Part shown: piece by piece, positions 26,241-35,737 of the stretch | How positions within the stretch are numbered: the stretch's first letter is position 1 | Layout: the number at the start of each line of letters is the position of its first letter | NCBI GenBank assembly: GCA_016711125.1 | Contig: JADJTQ010000010.1 | Coordinates: forward strand, 186,001 to 250,000 | Length of the DNA stretch: 64,000 bases | Source of the DNA: Saprospiraceae bacterium | GTDB taxonomy: Bacteria; Bacteroidota; Bacteroidia; Chitinophagales; Saprospiraceae | Direction of reading: 5' to 3' | Notes under the pieces: generated by a model | What the model was told of the DNA's origin: nothing | What the model saw: only the letters and a program-made list of their open reading frames with translations | Databases searched by the model: none | Translations under genes and position numbers: made by a program

Positions 26241-27734
26241 TCAGAGTTGATTTATTTCTTCGAATGGGAACAAAGGCTTTTTTCGCTTTTCATAAGTGAG
26301 TCGATTTATATCGGCGGTGGTCACACCTGGCGTATTGACCCGGATCATAGATGGACAAACAGGTCCATATGCAGCAATCGGTGCCTGCACTCCCTTGGCT
26401 ACGATAACATCAAAAGCCGCAGGCTCTAATTTGAAATGAAGCAACTGCTGGAGACTAAAAGGCACCGTACGTAAAGAAGTAATCATGATGGTAGTGCCAT
26501 TGGGTGTCTCCACGATGGCGGTTTTACCCATGTCATACCGAACCTGTCCACCATGCCGGGCTTCGCTTTCAGTAAATTTACCGTCGACAATTGATATCAG
26601 CTTCACCATAGAAGTCAACGGATCACCATGTTTATCGTCACTTTTACCTCCAACAATCACCGAAATATGATCCCACATGCTACGCTCGATGATTTGTTTG
26701 ACAACTTCGGGATCGCAGATACAAATAAATGATTTCCAAGATCTTTTAGACTCCAGAGCGTGAAGAAGGAAAGTACCATCGCCAGGTGAGCCTCCACCAA
26801 CATTATCCCCCATATCGAGCAAGAGTACAGGTTTATCCAGTCCCTCAATTTTTTCCATGGCTTCACCTACCGAGGTTTTCTTTCCACTAAAATCTCGATG
26901 ATTTTTTACGAAATAATCCTGTAATTCCTTCAAAATCTTATCCGCCAGGGGTTCATCATTATCAGTTACGACAATAAAAGAAGATGCCATGTCAGGAACA
27001 TCGGCGTATGGAAAACCCAGGTTAATGCTGACTGAAAGCACACCTGCTTTTCTACTTAATTCTTCTGCTAAATGATAGAGTTCGAGGCAGGGTGAAGCGG
27101 CCGTATATTGTTGTTCGATACTGATGGCTACGTTAGAAGACAATAGTCTTTGAACTGGTTTAATTTTTTCAGCCAATGTATCGATCATTAATACAGCAGC
27201 TTGCTTACCCACCGCTCGCTGATCGATATGAGGATTGGTTTTATAGGCAATCAAGGCATCAGTTACTTCTACCATCTTTTCACTAACATTGGCATGTGGA
27301 TCCAGGGTGCCAATTATTGGAATATCGGGCAATAATTCGCGAATCATTGTCAACCACATTCCGTCAAAATCATCACTATTTTCACTAACAGCGGCACCGT
27401 GAGGACTCACCAATAAGCCGTCTAATATCTCAGTTTCTTGTACGGCGACTCTTAGTTTATGCATCAATTGTTCAGCTGTCGGTAAATCGATAATACCACC
27501 GGGGGTAGCCTCAGCATACATAATTGGAACGATATCCACCGGATGCTGTCGCAAGACTTCGACCATACCACCAATTTCATGAAATGCTTTTTCGTACTCG
27601 GCTAAAATAGCATCACCAAAAAATAAATGACCTTCGGCAAAATTGGCCATGGATGTCCTCTGATCGATGAAGGTATTCGATTCATGATAAATTCCAATAA
27701 TTCCAATACGCCATTGTTTTTTATTCGTCAACAT
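26241..27734 (-). CDS. M81-family (MlrC-like) metallopeptidase
   Basis: The 497-residue protein begins RIGIIGIYHESNTF, the conserved N-terminus of M81 proteins, and has the metal site TLDPHANVSEKM...TNPHIDQRAVG (Asp, His, His) plus DMGDNVGGGSPGDGTFLL. The family is named after MlrC of microcystin degradation, which cleaves linear peptides; most members have unknown substrates and occur in catabolic operons. The RidA gene overlaps it by 14 nt. It may hydrolyse an amide of an aminoacyl or N-acyl sugar derivative; this is inference. Confidence 0.85.
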   Translation of the reverse strand: MLTNKKQWRIGIIGIYHESNTFIDQRTSMANFAEGHLFFGDAILAEYEKAFHEIGGMVEVLRQHPVDIVPIMYAEATPGGIIDLPTAEQLMHKLRVAVQETEILDGLLVSPHGAAVSENSDDFDGMWLTMIRELLPDIPIIGTLDPHANVSEKMVEVTDALIAYKTNPHIDQRAVGKQAAVLMIDTLAEKIKPVQRLLSSNVAISIEQQYTAASPCLELYHLAEELSRKAGVLSVSINLGFPYADVPDMASSFIVVTDNDEPLADKILKELQDYFVKNHRDFSGKKTSVGEAMEKIEGLDKPVLLLDMGDNVGGGSPGDGTFLLHALESKRSWKSFICICDPEVVKQIIERSMWDHISVIVGGKSDDKHGDPLTSMVKLISIVDGKFTESEARHGGQVRYDMGKTAIVETPNGTTIMITSLRTVPFSLQQLLHFKLEPAAFDVIVAKGVQAPIAAYGPVCPSMIRVNTPGVTTADINRLTYEKRKKPLFPFEEINQL

Positions 27735-28104
27735 AAGCCACCAGATCTACTTCAAATTTTAAAATATCACTAAGACAACCAATCAATGTTGTTCTTGCCG
27801 GAAAAGGAGCTTCAAAATAATCGCGGTAGATTCGATTAAATTCTGCCAGATCTTCCTTTTTTGACACATAATTTCTCACCTGCACGACCTGTTTAAAGTC
27901 GGTGCCGGCAGCCTTTAAGATTTTTCTTGCATTTTCAAAAGACCGTCGCATTTCACCTTCGAAAGTGTCGGTTACAATGTTGCCCGAAGCATCGACCGAT
28001 GCCTGACCAGACACAAACAACCAACCGTCAACCTGCAAGGCCGGTGAAAAGGGTAAATGGCTTTGAGGCACATCCTGACCACTAATTACTTTTACTTTTT
28101 TCAT
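27721..28104 (-). CDS. RidA-family enamine/imine deaminase
   Basis: The 127-residue protein is a typical RidA/YjgF trimer subunit: LFVSGQASVDASGN, VVQVRNYVSKKEDLAEFNRI and FPARTTLIGCL with the catalytic Arg. RidA hydrolyses reactive 2-aminoacrylate-type enamines to 2-keto acids. The PLP enzyme three genes upstream is the kind that creates such enamines, which gives this gene a logical place in the operon. It overlaps RraA by 4 nt (ATGA) and M81 by 14 nt. Confidence 0.9.
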   Translation of the reverse strand: MKKVKVISGQDVPQSHLPFSPALQVDGWLFVSGQASVDASGNIVTDTFEGEMRRSFENARKILKAAGTDFKQVVQVRNYVSKKEDLAEFNRIYRDYFEAPFPARTTLIGCLSDILKFEVDLVAYVDE

Positions 28105-28763
28105 AAGATTCCATATTTTTCATATGCTTCCAATGCCTTCATTCCATTTTTTATCGCATCTCTGGTAATGTTTTCTGCTTTCACTTTTTGCATCGCTCTC
28201 TCTATTACCTCTACTTCGACTTCAGAAGGTATTACGACGATCCCATCTTCATCGGCGAATATTAAATTTTCGGGATGAATCGTTACTCCACCTATTTCGA
28301 CAGGGATATCCAGATCTATGACCCTTTGTCGATCAAGGCTATCGTAGACGCAGGTGCCGGTAGCGAAAACCGGAAATTGCATTTCTCTCATTTTGCGCAC
28401 ATCCCGTATCGCTCCGTGAATGATTGCACCCCGGCAACCACTGTTCATTGCTGCGGTAGAAAGGAGCTCTCCCCAAATACCGGATCTGAGAGAACCTCCT
28501 GCTGCAGCGATCAAAACCTGACCTGGCAAACAACTATCTACGGCTCTTAGCTCCAAGGCGTAGGGTTCAGGGTCCTGATGGTACATGTCTGCCCAAAGGG
28601 TCGTCTTACATCTACCAACCAATAGGTTGATTCCTGTATGGGGTCTCAGTTCGGCCCGGATCGACTGATTTCGGTAACCCAAGCTGTCTAATGCATCACT
28701 GATCACCGCACTGTATAATTGGTCTTGAATGGCTTGAAGGCTAAATGGTGTTTTTTGGTTCAT
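28101..28763 (-). CDS. RraA-like aldolase/decarboxylase (HMG/CHA-aldolase family)
   Basis: The 220-residue protein has the RraA-fold pattern: SDALDSLGYRNQ near the start, AAGGSLRSGIWGELLSTAAM, then GAIIHGAIRDVRKMR with the Arg-Asp pair that binds the 2-keto acid and Mg, and ENLIFADEDGIVVIP. Members act as 4-hydroxy-4-methyl-2-oxoglutarate aldolases, oxaloacetate decarboxylases or other class II pyruvate aldolases. True RraA (RNase E inhibitor) is unlikely here. Overlaps of 4 nt on both sides tie it to the aldolase and RidA genes. Confidence 0.85.
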   Translation of the reverse strand: MNQKTPFSLQAIQDQLYSAVISDALDSLGYRNQSIRAELRPHTGINLLVGRCKTTLWADMYHQDPEPYALELRAVDSCLPGQVLIAAAGGSLRSGIWGELLSTAAMNSGCRGAIIHGAIRDVRKMREMQFPVFATGTCVYDSLDRQRVIDLDIPVEIGGVTIHPENLIFADEDGIVVIPSEVEVEVIERAMQKVKAENITRDAIKNGMKALEAYEKYGIL

Positions 28764-29711
28764 ATTTCTTCATTCAATTTTGAGTCAGCTGCCTGAATTA
28801 CTCTTTCTATCAAGACCTTCACTTCCTGTTCAGTCCACGGTTGATGGTTATTACCGAGAGGAGGCAAAGTCTTTCCTATGTCAATCCCATATCTGAATTG
28901 CATGGCCTGCCTTAAGAAAGTCCAAATATTGGGTAAAATCCTGAGAATTACTTCTTGAAAAACCATCATAAAGTCAGTACCAAGTGAAACGTCACCTCGA
29001 AGGAAAGCTTTCCTTACTCTTTGACATTCCGGGCCCCATAGGGTTATACATACTACCGATAGCCCCCGCAGTACCACACATGGCCGCATGACACATTAAC
29101 TCATCTGCACCACTGAATAGGGTCAGGGCACCCCTGGAGTTAGATGAAAATGCACTGATCTGCAACAGATTTGTCGTCGTGAGTTTCATCCCGGTGACAT
29201 TAGGGATATCGAGCAATTCATCGATAAACGAAGAAATGCCGTCACTGAAGGAAGCTTCACCCAGCTGATAAGGAAAAAACGGAAGATTACTTGCCGTAGC
29301 TATAGAACGGTAGTGTATCAGTGCCATCGTTTGATTTCCGCCCCCATAATAAATAGGTCCGACAGAAGAAATCCCAGCAGCGCCATGTTTAGCAGCGTGT
29401 TCCGCCAGCCTCACCGACTCGGCCGTAGTCATCGAACCCACTTGCGACATAACCGGTAAGCGACCGTTGTTAACATTAAGAACTACTTCGGTCACCTCTT
29501 TTCTTTGTTTTTCGGTTAAGAGAAAGCCCTGACCGGTAGATCCCAGAATATAGAGTCCATCCAATCCTTGAGAAATAATTAACTCCGTCAGTTTCTCAAG
29601 TTGTTGGAGTTCCGGATTTCCATCGGCCCCGATAGGTGTAATCAAAGCAGGCCATACGCCTTGAAACTTGCTATGCAAAGAAGTCTTATTACTTCGGTTA
29701 GTTCGATTCAT
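28760..29711 (-). CDS. DHDPS/N-acetylneuraminate lyase-family aldolase (frame broken)
   Basis: The N-terminal 240 residues give a DHDPS-family TIM barrel: FQGVWPALITPIGADG, GSTGQGFLLTEKQR (family GxTGE motif), catalytic Tyr in LPFFPYQLGE and Schiff-base Lys in NVTGMKLTTTNLLQ. The frame then runs astray after SMYN. Removing one base in the CCC/GGGG stretch near 29030-29040 joins it to GPECQRVRKAFLRGDVSLG and the stop at 28760, 316 residues. NanA, KDG aldolase and DapA share this fold. Given the sialidases and mutarotase-symporters, a 2-keto-3-deoxy-acid lyase is the best guess. Confidence 0.85.
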
Positions 29712-30795
29712 TTAAATTACTTTTTAATTCTTCCAGTTTAACAATATGTTTGAGGGGATTACCCTCGATTATCTTTTCGGTAGCTTTTGGATCTTTGAAT
29801 CCATGGCCTGTCACCAGGCACACGACCAAGTCATCGTTTTTTATTTCAGCATTTTGCAAAGCTTTGTGTGCTCCGGCCAATGCAACTGCTGCAGCCGGCT
29901 CACAAAAGATGCCTTCGCTGAGCGCTAGTTGCCTTTGTAGCTCGAGTACGTCATGATCAGTTACCACATAACCGTTTCCACCATGTAAACTGCAGGTCTT
30001 GAGCACTTGATCGCCATCAATCACACTAGGTACTTGAAGACCGCTAATCGAAGTAGTTGAGACTGGAATCGCCTGACAGCGAGGCGCCCCATTTCGCAAA
30101 CTACTAGCAATCGTATCATTGCCCTCAGGCTGTACGCAGTGAACCTGAGGCATCTGAAAATTGCTGTTTTGATCCGACCATTGCTTAAATCCTTGCACAA
30201 CTGCCAAGGTAAGACCACCACCACCCGCAGGAACAAATACATGCTGCACGCCTGGTTGCTCCTCCGCGATCTCGTAGGCGATCGATCGAACTCCCTGCAT
30301 GCCAAACGGGCTATACGCAAATGCGCTAATCTGTACACTGGTCTTAAAATCAATCGCCATTCGCTGCAGACCTTCAAAGGCTCTTTGGGTGACGCTCTCA
30401 TCTATTCCAAAATCCCTAAGCATCCAAAGATGAGCTCCATAAGCCTGCATCTGTTTTAGTTTTCCGGCTGGAGCTCCATCGACAACCACAATATGACATG
30501 GTATTCCCGCCAATGCAGAATACGCTGCCAAAGAAGCACCGGTATTACCGCTGGAAGTAGCCAGACAGAATTTTGCATTGGTGGCAAGCAAGCCGGAGAT
30601 TGCCAGTGCTCCAAATCGATCCTTATAAGATCCCGTGGGGTTAAGACTTTCTAATTTAAAATATAAATTACTTAGACCCAGCGAAAAACCAATTCGTCTG
30701 GATTTAACCAGTGGCGTGGTACCTTCCCCCATACTGAGAAGTTCGACATCGCTGACACCGTTTAGTAAATCCCTGTATTTCAATAGGTTACTCAA
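29698..30795 (-). CDS. PLP-dependent threonine synthase-like enzyme
   Basis: The 365-residue protein is fold-type II: GEGTTPLVKSRRIG, the PLP-Lys motif NPTGSYKDRFGA, SSGNTGASLAAYSALAG (phosphate-binding Ser/Asn) and the Gly-rich loop PAGGGGLTLAVVQG. It resembles threonine synthase and related beta-eliminating ammonia-lyases. Standing in a catabolic operon with RidA, it more likely deaminates a hydroxy-amino acid than makes threonine. It begins with TTG, overlapping the SDR stop (TTGA), and overlaps the aldolase start by 14 nt. Confidence 0.8.
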   Translation of the reverse strand: MSNLLKYRDLLNGVSDVELLSMGEGTTPLVKSRRIGFSLGLSNLYFKLESLNPTGSYKDRFGALAISGLLATNAKFCLATSSGNTGASLAAYSALAGIPCHIVVVDGAPAGKLKQMQAYGAHLWMLRDFGIDESVTQRAFEGLQRMAIDFKTSVQISAFAYSPFGMQGVRSIAYEIAEEQPGVQHVFVPAGGGGLTLAVVQGFKQWSDQNSNFQMPQVHCVQPEGNDTIASSLRNGAPRCQAIPVSTTSISGLQVPSVIDGDQVLKTCSLHGGNGYVVTDHDVLELQRQLALSEGIFCEPAAAVALAGAHKALQNAEIKNDDLVVCLVTGHGFKDPKATEKIIEGNPLKHIVKLEELKSNLNESN

Positions 30796-31591
30796 AATTG
30801 ATCAGGAAATTGAATTTTTTTCAAATGGTAACTGTTGAAATTCCGGCTGAATCCACCATCGATTGTCAGGTTAGTACCTGTGACATAAGCGGCTTCGTCG
30901 CTACAGATCCAAGCAACCGCAGCAGCCACCTCATCGGGATGACCACTGCGTTGCAAGGGTGTGTGAATCTCAAAATCTTTGATTAACGTCTCACTAATAT
31001 TCTCTCCCTGCTTATTGATAAAATCCTGACTAAGCTGGGTATTGATATTACGGGACTAACCGCCACCACTCTTACACCAGATGGGCCTAAGAGTGCCGCC
31101 ATTTCGTAGGTTAAGCTTAGAATGGCGCCTTTAGCCGCTATGTAGGCAGCTCCGGTACCACCCGGTAAATTTGCCATGATACTGCTTATATTGACAATGA
31201 CTCCACGATGCTGCTTTTCCATATAAGGTGCCACCCATTTTGCCAAAAAAGTTGGAGTTGTCAAACAAATGCGGATGGTTTTCTCCCAATTTTCAAGAGA
31301 CATCGTACGCAGTGTTTCGCTTACTCTCCATGCTGCATTATTGATCAAAACATCAATTCTGCCCCATTTCTCAACTGTTTGTTCTACTATCTGGTGGGCA
31401 AAATCAAGCTCGATTAAATCTCCGTCTTGGATAAGCACCTTTTCTCCAGATACCTGAGCAAAAGCTTCAACCAATTCGTGTCTATCGTTCGAAGTCACAC
31501 TAACATTATATCCTTCATCAAGTAGTCTCAATGCAATGGATTTGCCGATACCCCGGGATGCACCTGTTACGATAGCTACACGATTATTCAT
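30792..31591 (-). CDS. Short-chain dehydrogenase/reductase (frame broken)
   Basis: From MNNRVAIVTGASRGIGKS the SDR motifs follow: TGASRGIG, NNAAW, catalytic Ser in NISSIMANL and YIAAK. The open frame leaves the family after VAVSPV. Adding one G at about 31051 restores SPGNINTQLSQDFINKQGEN, then HPDEVAAAVAWICSDEAAYV and GTNLTIDGGF to a TGA at 30792, 266 residues. That stop then overlaps the PLP gene's TTG start, which supports the correction. The upstream AstE gene overlaps this ATG by 8 nt. Likely a sugar dehydrogenase. Confidence 0.85.
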
Positions 31592-32510
31592 AGATCGACT
31601 GCAATTTATTATTTTGACGCACAGGAAGGATTGCCCCCAGTGCATCACCTTTTTGCACAGATGCTACACTGCGTAAAATGAAGATAATTCCAGATTGGTC
31701 TGCTTTTATCGGGGTGCGTGATTGACCAAGGACATCCTGGACATAACCGATAATCTCACCCTCTTTGACTTCTTGCCCAAATGAAACTACCGGCATATAA
31801 AAGCCATCTGTGGGTGATGGCAGGAGCCTTTGTAAGTGGCCACTCTCTTTTCTGTGGTCTTCTAAATGATAGCTGATATTAGAATCTTTGGCTTTCCCGG
31901 GAAGCATCCCTAAAAACTTCAACACATTAATGCATCCTTCCACTGCCAGTACGGTATTCGATTCCTGATAGATTCCGGCGCCTCCAATTTCGGTATAAAT
32001 TGCGGGAATATTGGCATCGCGGGCAACGGATAAGGTGCGTCCCTGTAAACCCGGATCAGTACCCCAAATAATGGGCAATAAAAATGCCTTAGCTAGTTGA
32101 CGTTGAGATTCAAGCACTGATTCATCGGAATGCAATACATAACCGGAGAAGGGGAAAATATTATGGTAGCGGCCGCCATTATGCATATCAATATAATAAT
32201 CGGCTGTCTTAATCAGTGTACTAACTGCATAGGCAATTTGTTCACTCTCACTCCCTTCTTCTTTTCCTGGACAAATTCTCGCCAAATCAAGTTTATCTGC
32301 GCCAGTCCGTTCAGCTAATTTAAAAGCAGGTTGATTAACTACGGGCACGAGCGTCAAGGTACCTTTAAGTTTACTTTGGACCGCCTCGACAATTTTAAAG
32401 ACTCGTCTTACGGTCTCCATAGGTTCGTACTCATCACCATGCACTCCTGCGGTGATCAGTAAATGAGGGCCTGGCTCCTCACCATTAACAACTAGTTTAT
32501 CTAAATTCAT
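31584..32510 (-). CDS. Succinylglutamate desuccinylase/aspartoacylase-family deacylase
   Basis: The 308-residue protein has the AstE/AspA zinc-carboxypeptidase pattern: ITAGVHGDEYEPMET (zinc His and Glu), DYYIDMHNGGRYHN (third zinc His) and AIYTEIGGAGIYQ with the catalytic Glu. The C-terminal 90 residues form a biotinyl-lipoyl-like beta domain (VSFGQEVKEGEIIGYVQDVL). Enzymes of this family cleave N-acyl amino acids. No signal peptide is seen, so it works inside the cell. It heads the catabolic block that includes the PLP enzyme and RidA, suggesting release of an amino acid from an imported N-acyl compound. Confidence 0.85.
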   Translation of the reverse strand: MNLDKLVVNGEEPGPHLLITAGVHGDEYEPMETVRRVFKIVEAVQSKLKGTLTLVPVVNQPAFKLAERTGADKLDLARICPGKEEGSESEQIAYAVSTLIKTADYYIDMHNGGRYHNIFPFSGYVLHSDESVLESQRQLAKAFLLPIIWGTDPGLQGRTLSVARDANIPAIYTEIGGAGIYQESNTVLAVEGCINVLKFLGMLPGKAKDSNISYHLEDHRKESGHLQRLLPSPTDGFYMPVVSFGQEVKEGEIIGYVQDVLGQSRTPIKADQSGIIFILRSVASVQKGDALGAILPVRQNNKLQSIYE

Positions 32511-32591
32511 TTCAATTTTCCCTTGAACACTTTCTTAATAAGAGATATCTATTTGCAAATTAAATTGCAAGCATCATTAAAAATATTGGTC

Positions 32592-33710
32592 TTATTTCCT
32601 GCCATAAATCCAATCCACACTTAATCTGCAAACGTGCGTTACAGCCAGCCCATTATTTTCCTTTCTATTGCCAGCGCAATAAGCCAGTAAAACATGGTCA
32701 CCGACAAAGTCAATAGCAGTGTAACAATACCATCCATCTGGATCATCCTCCACGTTTTTGTTCAACTGCCAGTTTTGCCCATCATCCTTACTAATGGCAA
32801 CTGTAAATGGTGTTCTTTTTCCCGCAATTCCTTCCAGGTCTCCATTGTTATTATTCCAGGCCATCAATAAATCACCGGTTGCAGGAATACGCTTGATGGA
32901 TGCCGGAGATAATGGGGATGGAATATCGCTACGACCGGCAGGGGTCCAGGAATAACCATCATCCTGTGAATATGAAATATACTGGACACCTGCATCTGCA
33001 CGGATAAACATCATAATCCTCCCATCCCGGAGGACAATCAAACCTGGTTCCTGAAGTACCACGCTGTCTGGATTTAAAACGATCTCACCTGCATTCCAGG
33101 ACTTGCCATTATCATCGGAAAAATAAGTCTGTAGCAAGCCACCATCCGACCATGGCATATCCGGTGATTCGTGCAGGGCTAGCGGAAGAATAATCCGACC
33201 ATTATGTAGTTGGATTACCCGGTCATTATTGAGCACAAAATATCCTACTCTATCCGGTATACAATCGATAGGTTCACTCCAGGTCTGAGCTTCATCTTTT
33301 GAAATTCGCATTACCGGGCGGCAATCTTGGTGTGAATTCTTACGTGCATAAAAAAGGGCAATTTCGCCAGTTTGCAAGCGCAATAAACTCACGCTCATCG
33401 TATTTAAACCACCTTCATTTTCCAGTGTTTTGGATTCTCCACTCCAGGTCTTCCCTTGATCACTTGATGTTCTCTCCGCCAAAAAAGCAGAAGCATAATC
33501 CCCATCTCCATTGGTAAAATGCGAATAAATAAATAGAATTCTTCCGTCTTTCAATTGGATAAAACTGCCTTCACTATTTCTTGGATTTTCGCCTGATGGT
33601 TGGAGATCCATTACGATCTGTTTACCTGAATCTTCCCCCTCCCTGGTGTCTGCCTGATCACAGCTCACGAATAAACTCGAAACAATCAACATCATAAAAT
33701 GATTTTTCAC
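32592..33710 (-). CDS. Sialidase-fold (BNR) lipoprotein, group A
   Basis: The 372-residue lipoprotein (lipobox LFVSC) has the group-A pattern: ENPRNSEGSFIQLKDGRILF, VLNNDRVIQLHNGRI, LQEPGLIVLRDGRIMMFIR and SPLSPASIKRIPATGDLLMAWNNN. Asp boxes include SSDQGKTW, SKDEAQTW, SDDNGKSW, SQDDGYSW and SKDDGQNW. The fold is that of exo-sialidases (BNR_2). The Arg of NPRNSEG and of MMFIR could serve in a carboxylate-binding triad; the FRIP motif of classical GH33 is absent. It follows an SGNH hydrolase gene after 23 bases. Confidence 0.85.
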   Translation of the reverse strand: MKNHFMMLIVSSLFVSCDQADTREGEDSGKQIVMDLQPSGENPRNSEGSFIQLKDGRILFIYSHFTNGDGDYASAFLAERTSSDQGKTWSGESKTLENEGGLNTMSVSLLRLQTGEIALFYARKNSHQDCRPVMRISKDEAQTWSEPIDCIPDRVGYFVLNNDRVIQLHNGRIILPLALHESPDMPWSDGGLLQTYFSDDNGKSWNAGEIVLNPDSVVLQEPGLIVLRDGRIMMFIRADAGVQYISYSQDDGYSWTPAGRSDIPSPLSPASIKRIPATGDLLMAWNNNNGDLEGIAGKRTPFTVAISKDDGQNWQLNKNVEDDPDGWYCYTAIDFVGDHVLLAYCAGNRKENNGLAVTHVCRLSVDWIYGRK

Positions 33711-33733
33711 TATTTAATTTTTTCTCTTTTGAC

Positions 33734-34552
33734 TCAATGCTCTCCTTCGTAATATCCTCCCCCGCAGGTGGAGTCCTTGGGATCGAAAACGTCCAATGTC
33801 TTAAACATCAACATGGCGATTTCTTGATGACCGGTTTGGTTAGGATGAAGCGGGTCATTGAGCCATTCACGAAATACCGTAGCCTCGGATCTTTGCTTAG
33901 CGGCTTCTTCCCAATGATCATAATTATCGACCAAAAGGGTATCATGTCCCTTTGCGATATCTCGAATGATCGGAATATAATCAGGTAATGTTTTTCTTTC
34001 CGGTGCCTTGACGATGATGATTGGATTTGGTGTATGCAAAACCGGGACAGCACCCAGATCTCGTATCCTCTCAACGATCGCAGTCAAATTGGAACGATAG
34101 AGCGTTTCCGACATATCTGGTTTTGAGCAGTCATTCGTACCAATCATAATAGAGACCATTACCGGTTTAAATTGACTGACTCGCCATTCAAAATCATTTA
34201 GGATATGTGTCGTTGTATGTCCACTCATCCCGGTGTTAATGGCAATATCTCGGGGACGGCCAAGCTCCCATCGCAATCGTTCCTGAAAGATCTCCGGATA
34301 CGAACGGTAACCATGGGTATGTTTGGCACCATGCGTTATGCTATCACCGGTCAACAACCATCTATGCGGTTCATTCTTGTCGGAGAGCAAACTCTTTATC
34401 CTTTTTAGGTCGCTAACACCGGTGGTATAATTTTTTTCTTCAGACAAATCACCCAAGTCTATAAATGCAGGTCTAATAAATGGCAAAGACATAGCCAGCG
34501 AGCTTTTCACCAAAAACCACCTCCTATTATGTTTGTTCTTTTTATTATTCAT
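33734..34552 (-). CDS. SGNH/GDSL hydrolase with twin-arginine-like signal
   Basis: The 272-residue protein starts MNNKKNKHNRRWFLVKSSLA, a twin-arginine-like export signal. The SGNH blocks are complete: I in LTGDSITHGAKH (nucleophile Ser), II Gly in NTGMSGHT, III in IMIGTNDCSKP and V in NDPLHPNQTGHQE (Asp and His). Such enzymes are carbohydrate esterases or lipases; beside sialidases an O-acetyl esterase acting on the glycan is likely. I use the ATG at 34552; a GTG at 34567 is possible. Confidence 0.85.
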   Translation of the reverse strand: MNNKKNKHNRRWFLVKSSLAMSLPFIRPAFIDLGDLSEEKNYTTGVSDLKRIKSLLSDKNEPHRWLLTGDSITHGAKHTHGYRSYPEIFQERLRWELGRPRDIAINTGMSGHTTTHILNDFEWRVSQFKPVMVSIMIGTNDCSKPDMSETLYRSNLTAIVERIRDLGAVPVLHTPNPIIIVKAPERKTLPDYIPIIRDIAKGHDTLLVDNYDHWEEAAKQRSEATVFREWLNDPLHPNQTGHQEIAMLMFKTLDVFDPKDSTCGGGYYEGEH

Positions 34553-34583
34553 CACAATCTTTTTCACTCGAACTTTCCGAATA

Positions 34584-35689
34584 TTAGGTCTTTACCAGAT
34601 CCTTCAACTTAAATCTTTTCACTCTCACTTCGTATGCATCCATCTTGCCTAGCTTTGACAAATATCCCAGCAATACATATTTTCCTGCACAGTGGATCGC
34701 CGTATAACAAAACATTCCTTCCGGGTCGTGTTCAATATTTCTGGGATCAGAAAATGTTTTCCCTCATCCTGAGATATAGCCAGAGAAAGAGGACTCCTGG
34801 TCGCCTTGTAATACCCCGGACCGGCTTTCCCATTATTATTCCATATTAATAGCAGTTCTCCGGTGGATAATCTTTCTAACGATGCAGGAGATATGGGAGA
34901 AGCAATTTCTGTACGTTCGGCATAGCTCCAGTTTTGTCCCTGGTCTGTAGAGAAGGTGTGATATTGTGCACCACCACTTGCACGGATGATCATCATAATC
35001 CGACCATCCGAAAGTTCCACAACTCCCGGCTCCTGTGTAACAACTGAGTCTGGGGAAGGCACCGCGTCTCCGGATTTCCAGGTCAGGCCCTGATCATCAG
35101 AAAAGTAACATCGCAATATGCCCTTGTGACTCCATTCTGTGTCTTTCTTTTTATGGAATGAGACAGGTACCAGAATCCGTCCGGACTTTAATTGAATGAC
35201 CCGATCATTATTCAACACAAAATATCCGTTCCGATCTGTGATAACTGATTTTGGTTCACCCCAGGTCTCCCCTCCATCTTTCGAAATACGAAGTTGCGGT
35301 ATACAATCATCCAACGAATTTTTTCGCGCATAAAAGAGCGCAATATTCCCGTTTTGTAAGCGCAGCAAGGAAACAGACATAACATTCATGTCTCCTTCTT
35401 TGTCGACAATCAGCACATCATCATTTGTCCAGGTTTTTCCATTGTCAGAAGAGTATCTACCCATCAACTTGGCGGGCGCATGATCACTTGTTACACTTTC
35501 AAATTGGGTATAAATAAATAGAATCCGGCCATCATCCAGGGTCACAAAATCTCCCTCACTATTTCTTGGGTGCTCGGGCGTGGATTCAATTTTCAATACG
35601 ATGTCTTTGTCACTTATTCCGATTTTCTGGGCCTGGGTTTGAGCACCAAAAAAGAGCATTAGAAAAGTAAGACCAAAATTGTAATTCAT
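34584..35689 (-). CDS. Sialidase-fold (BNR) secreted protein, group A (3' end frame-broken)
   Basis: Signal peptide MNYNFGLTFLMLFFGAQTQA, then group-A motifs HPRNSEGDFVTLDDGRILF, VLNNDRVIQLKSGRI, TQEPGVVELSDGRIMMIIRA and SPISPASLERLSTGELLLIW. The open frame stops at 34649 in unrelated residues. Adding one T at the run 34751-34754 restores SDPRNIEHDPEGMFCYTAIH, matching the DPxGWYCYTAI end of its paralogues, and runs to a TAA at 34584, about 368 residues. It lacks a lipobox, unlike most neighbours, so it is probably periplasmic or secreted. Confidence 0.85.
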
Positions 35690-35737
35690 AATTGATACAT
35701 TTCTCACGTTTATAGACACCTCGAAAAGAATCTATCT

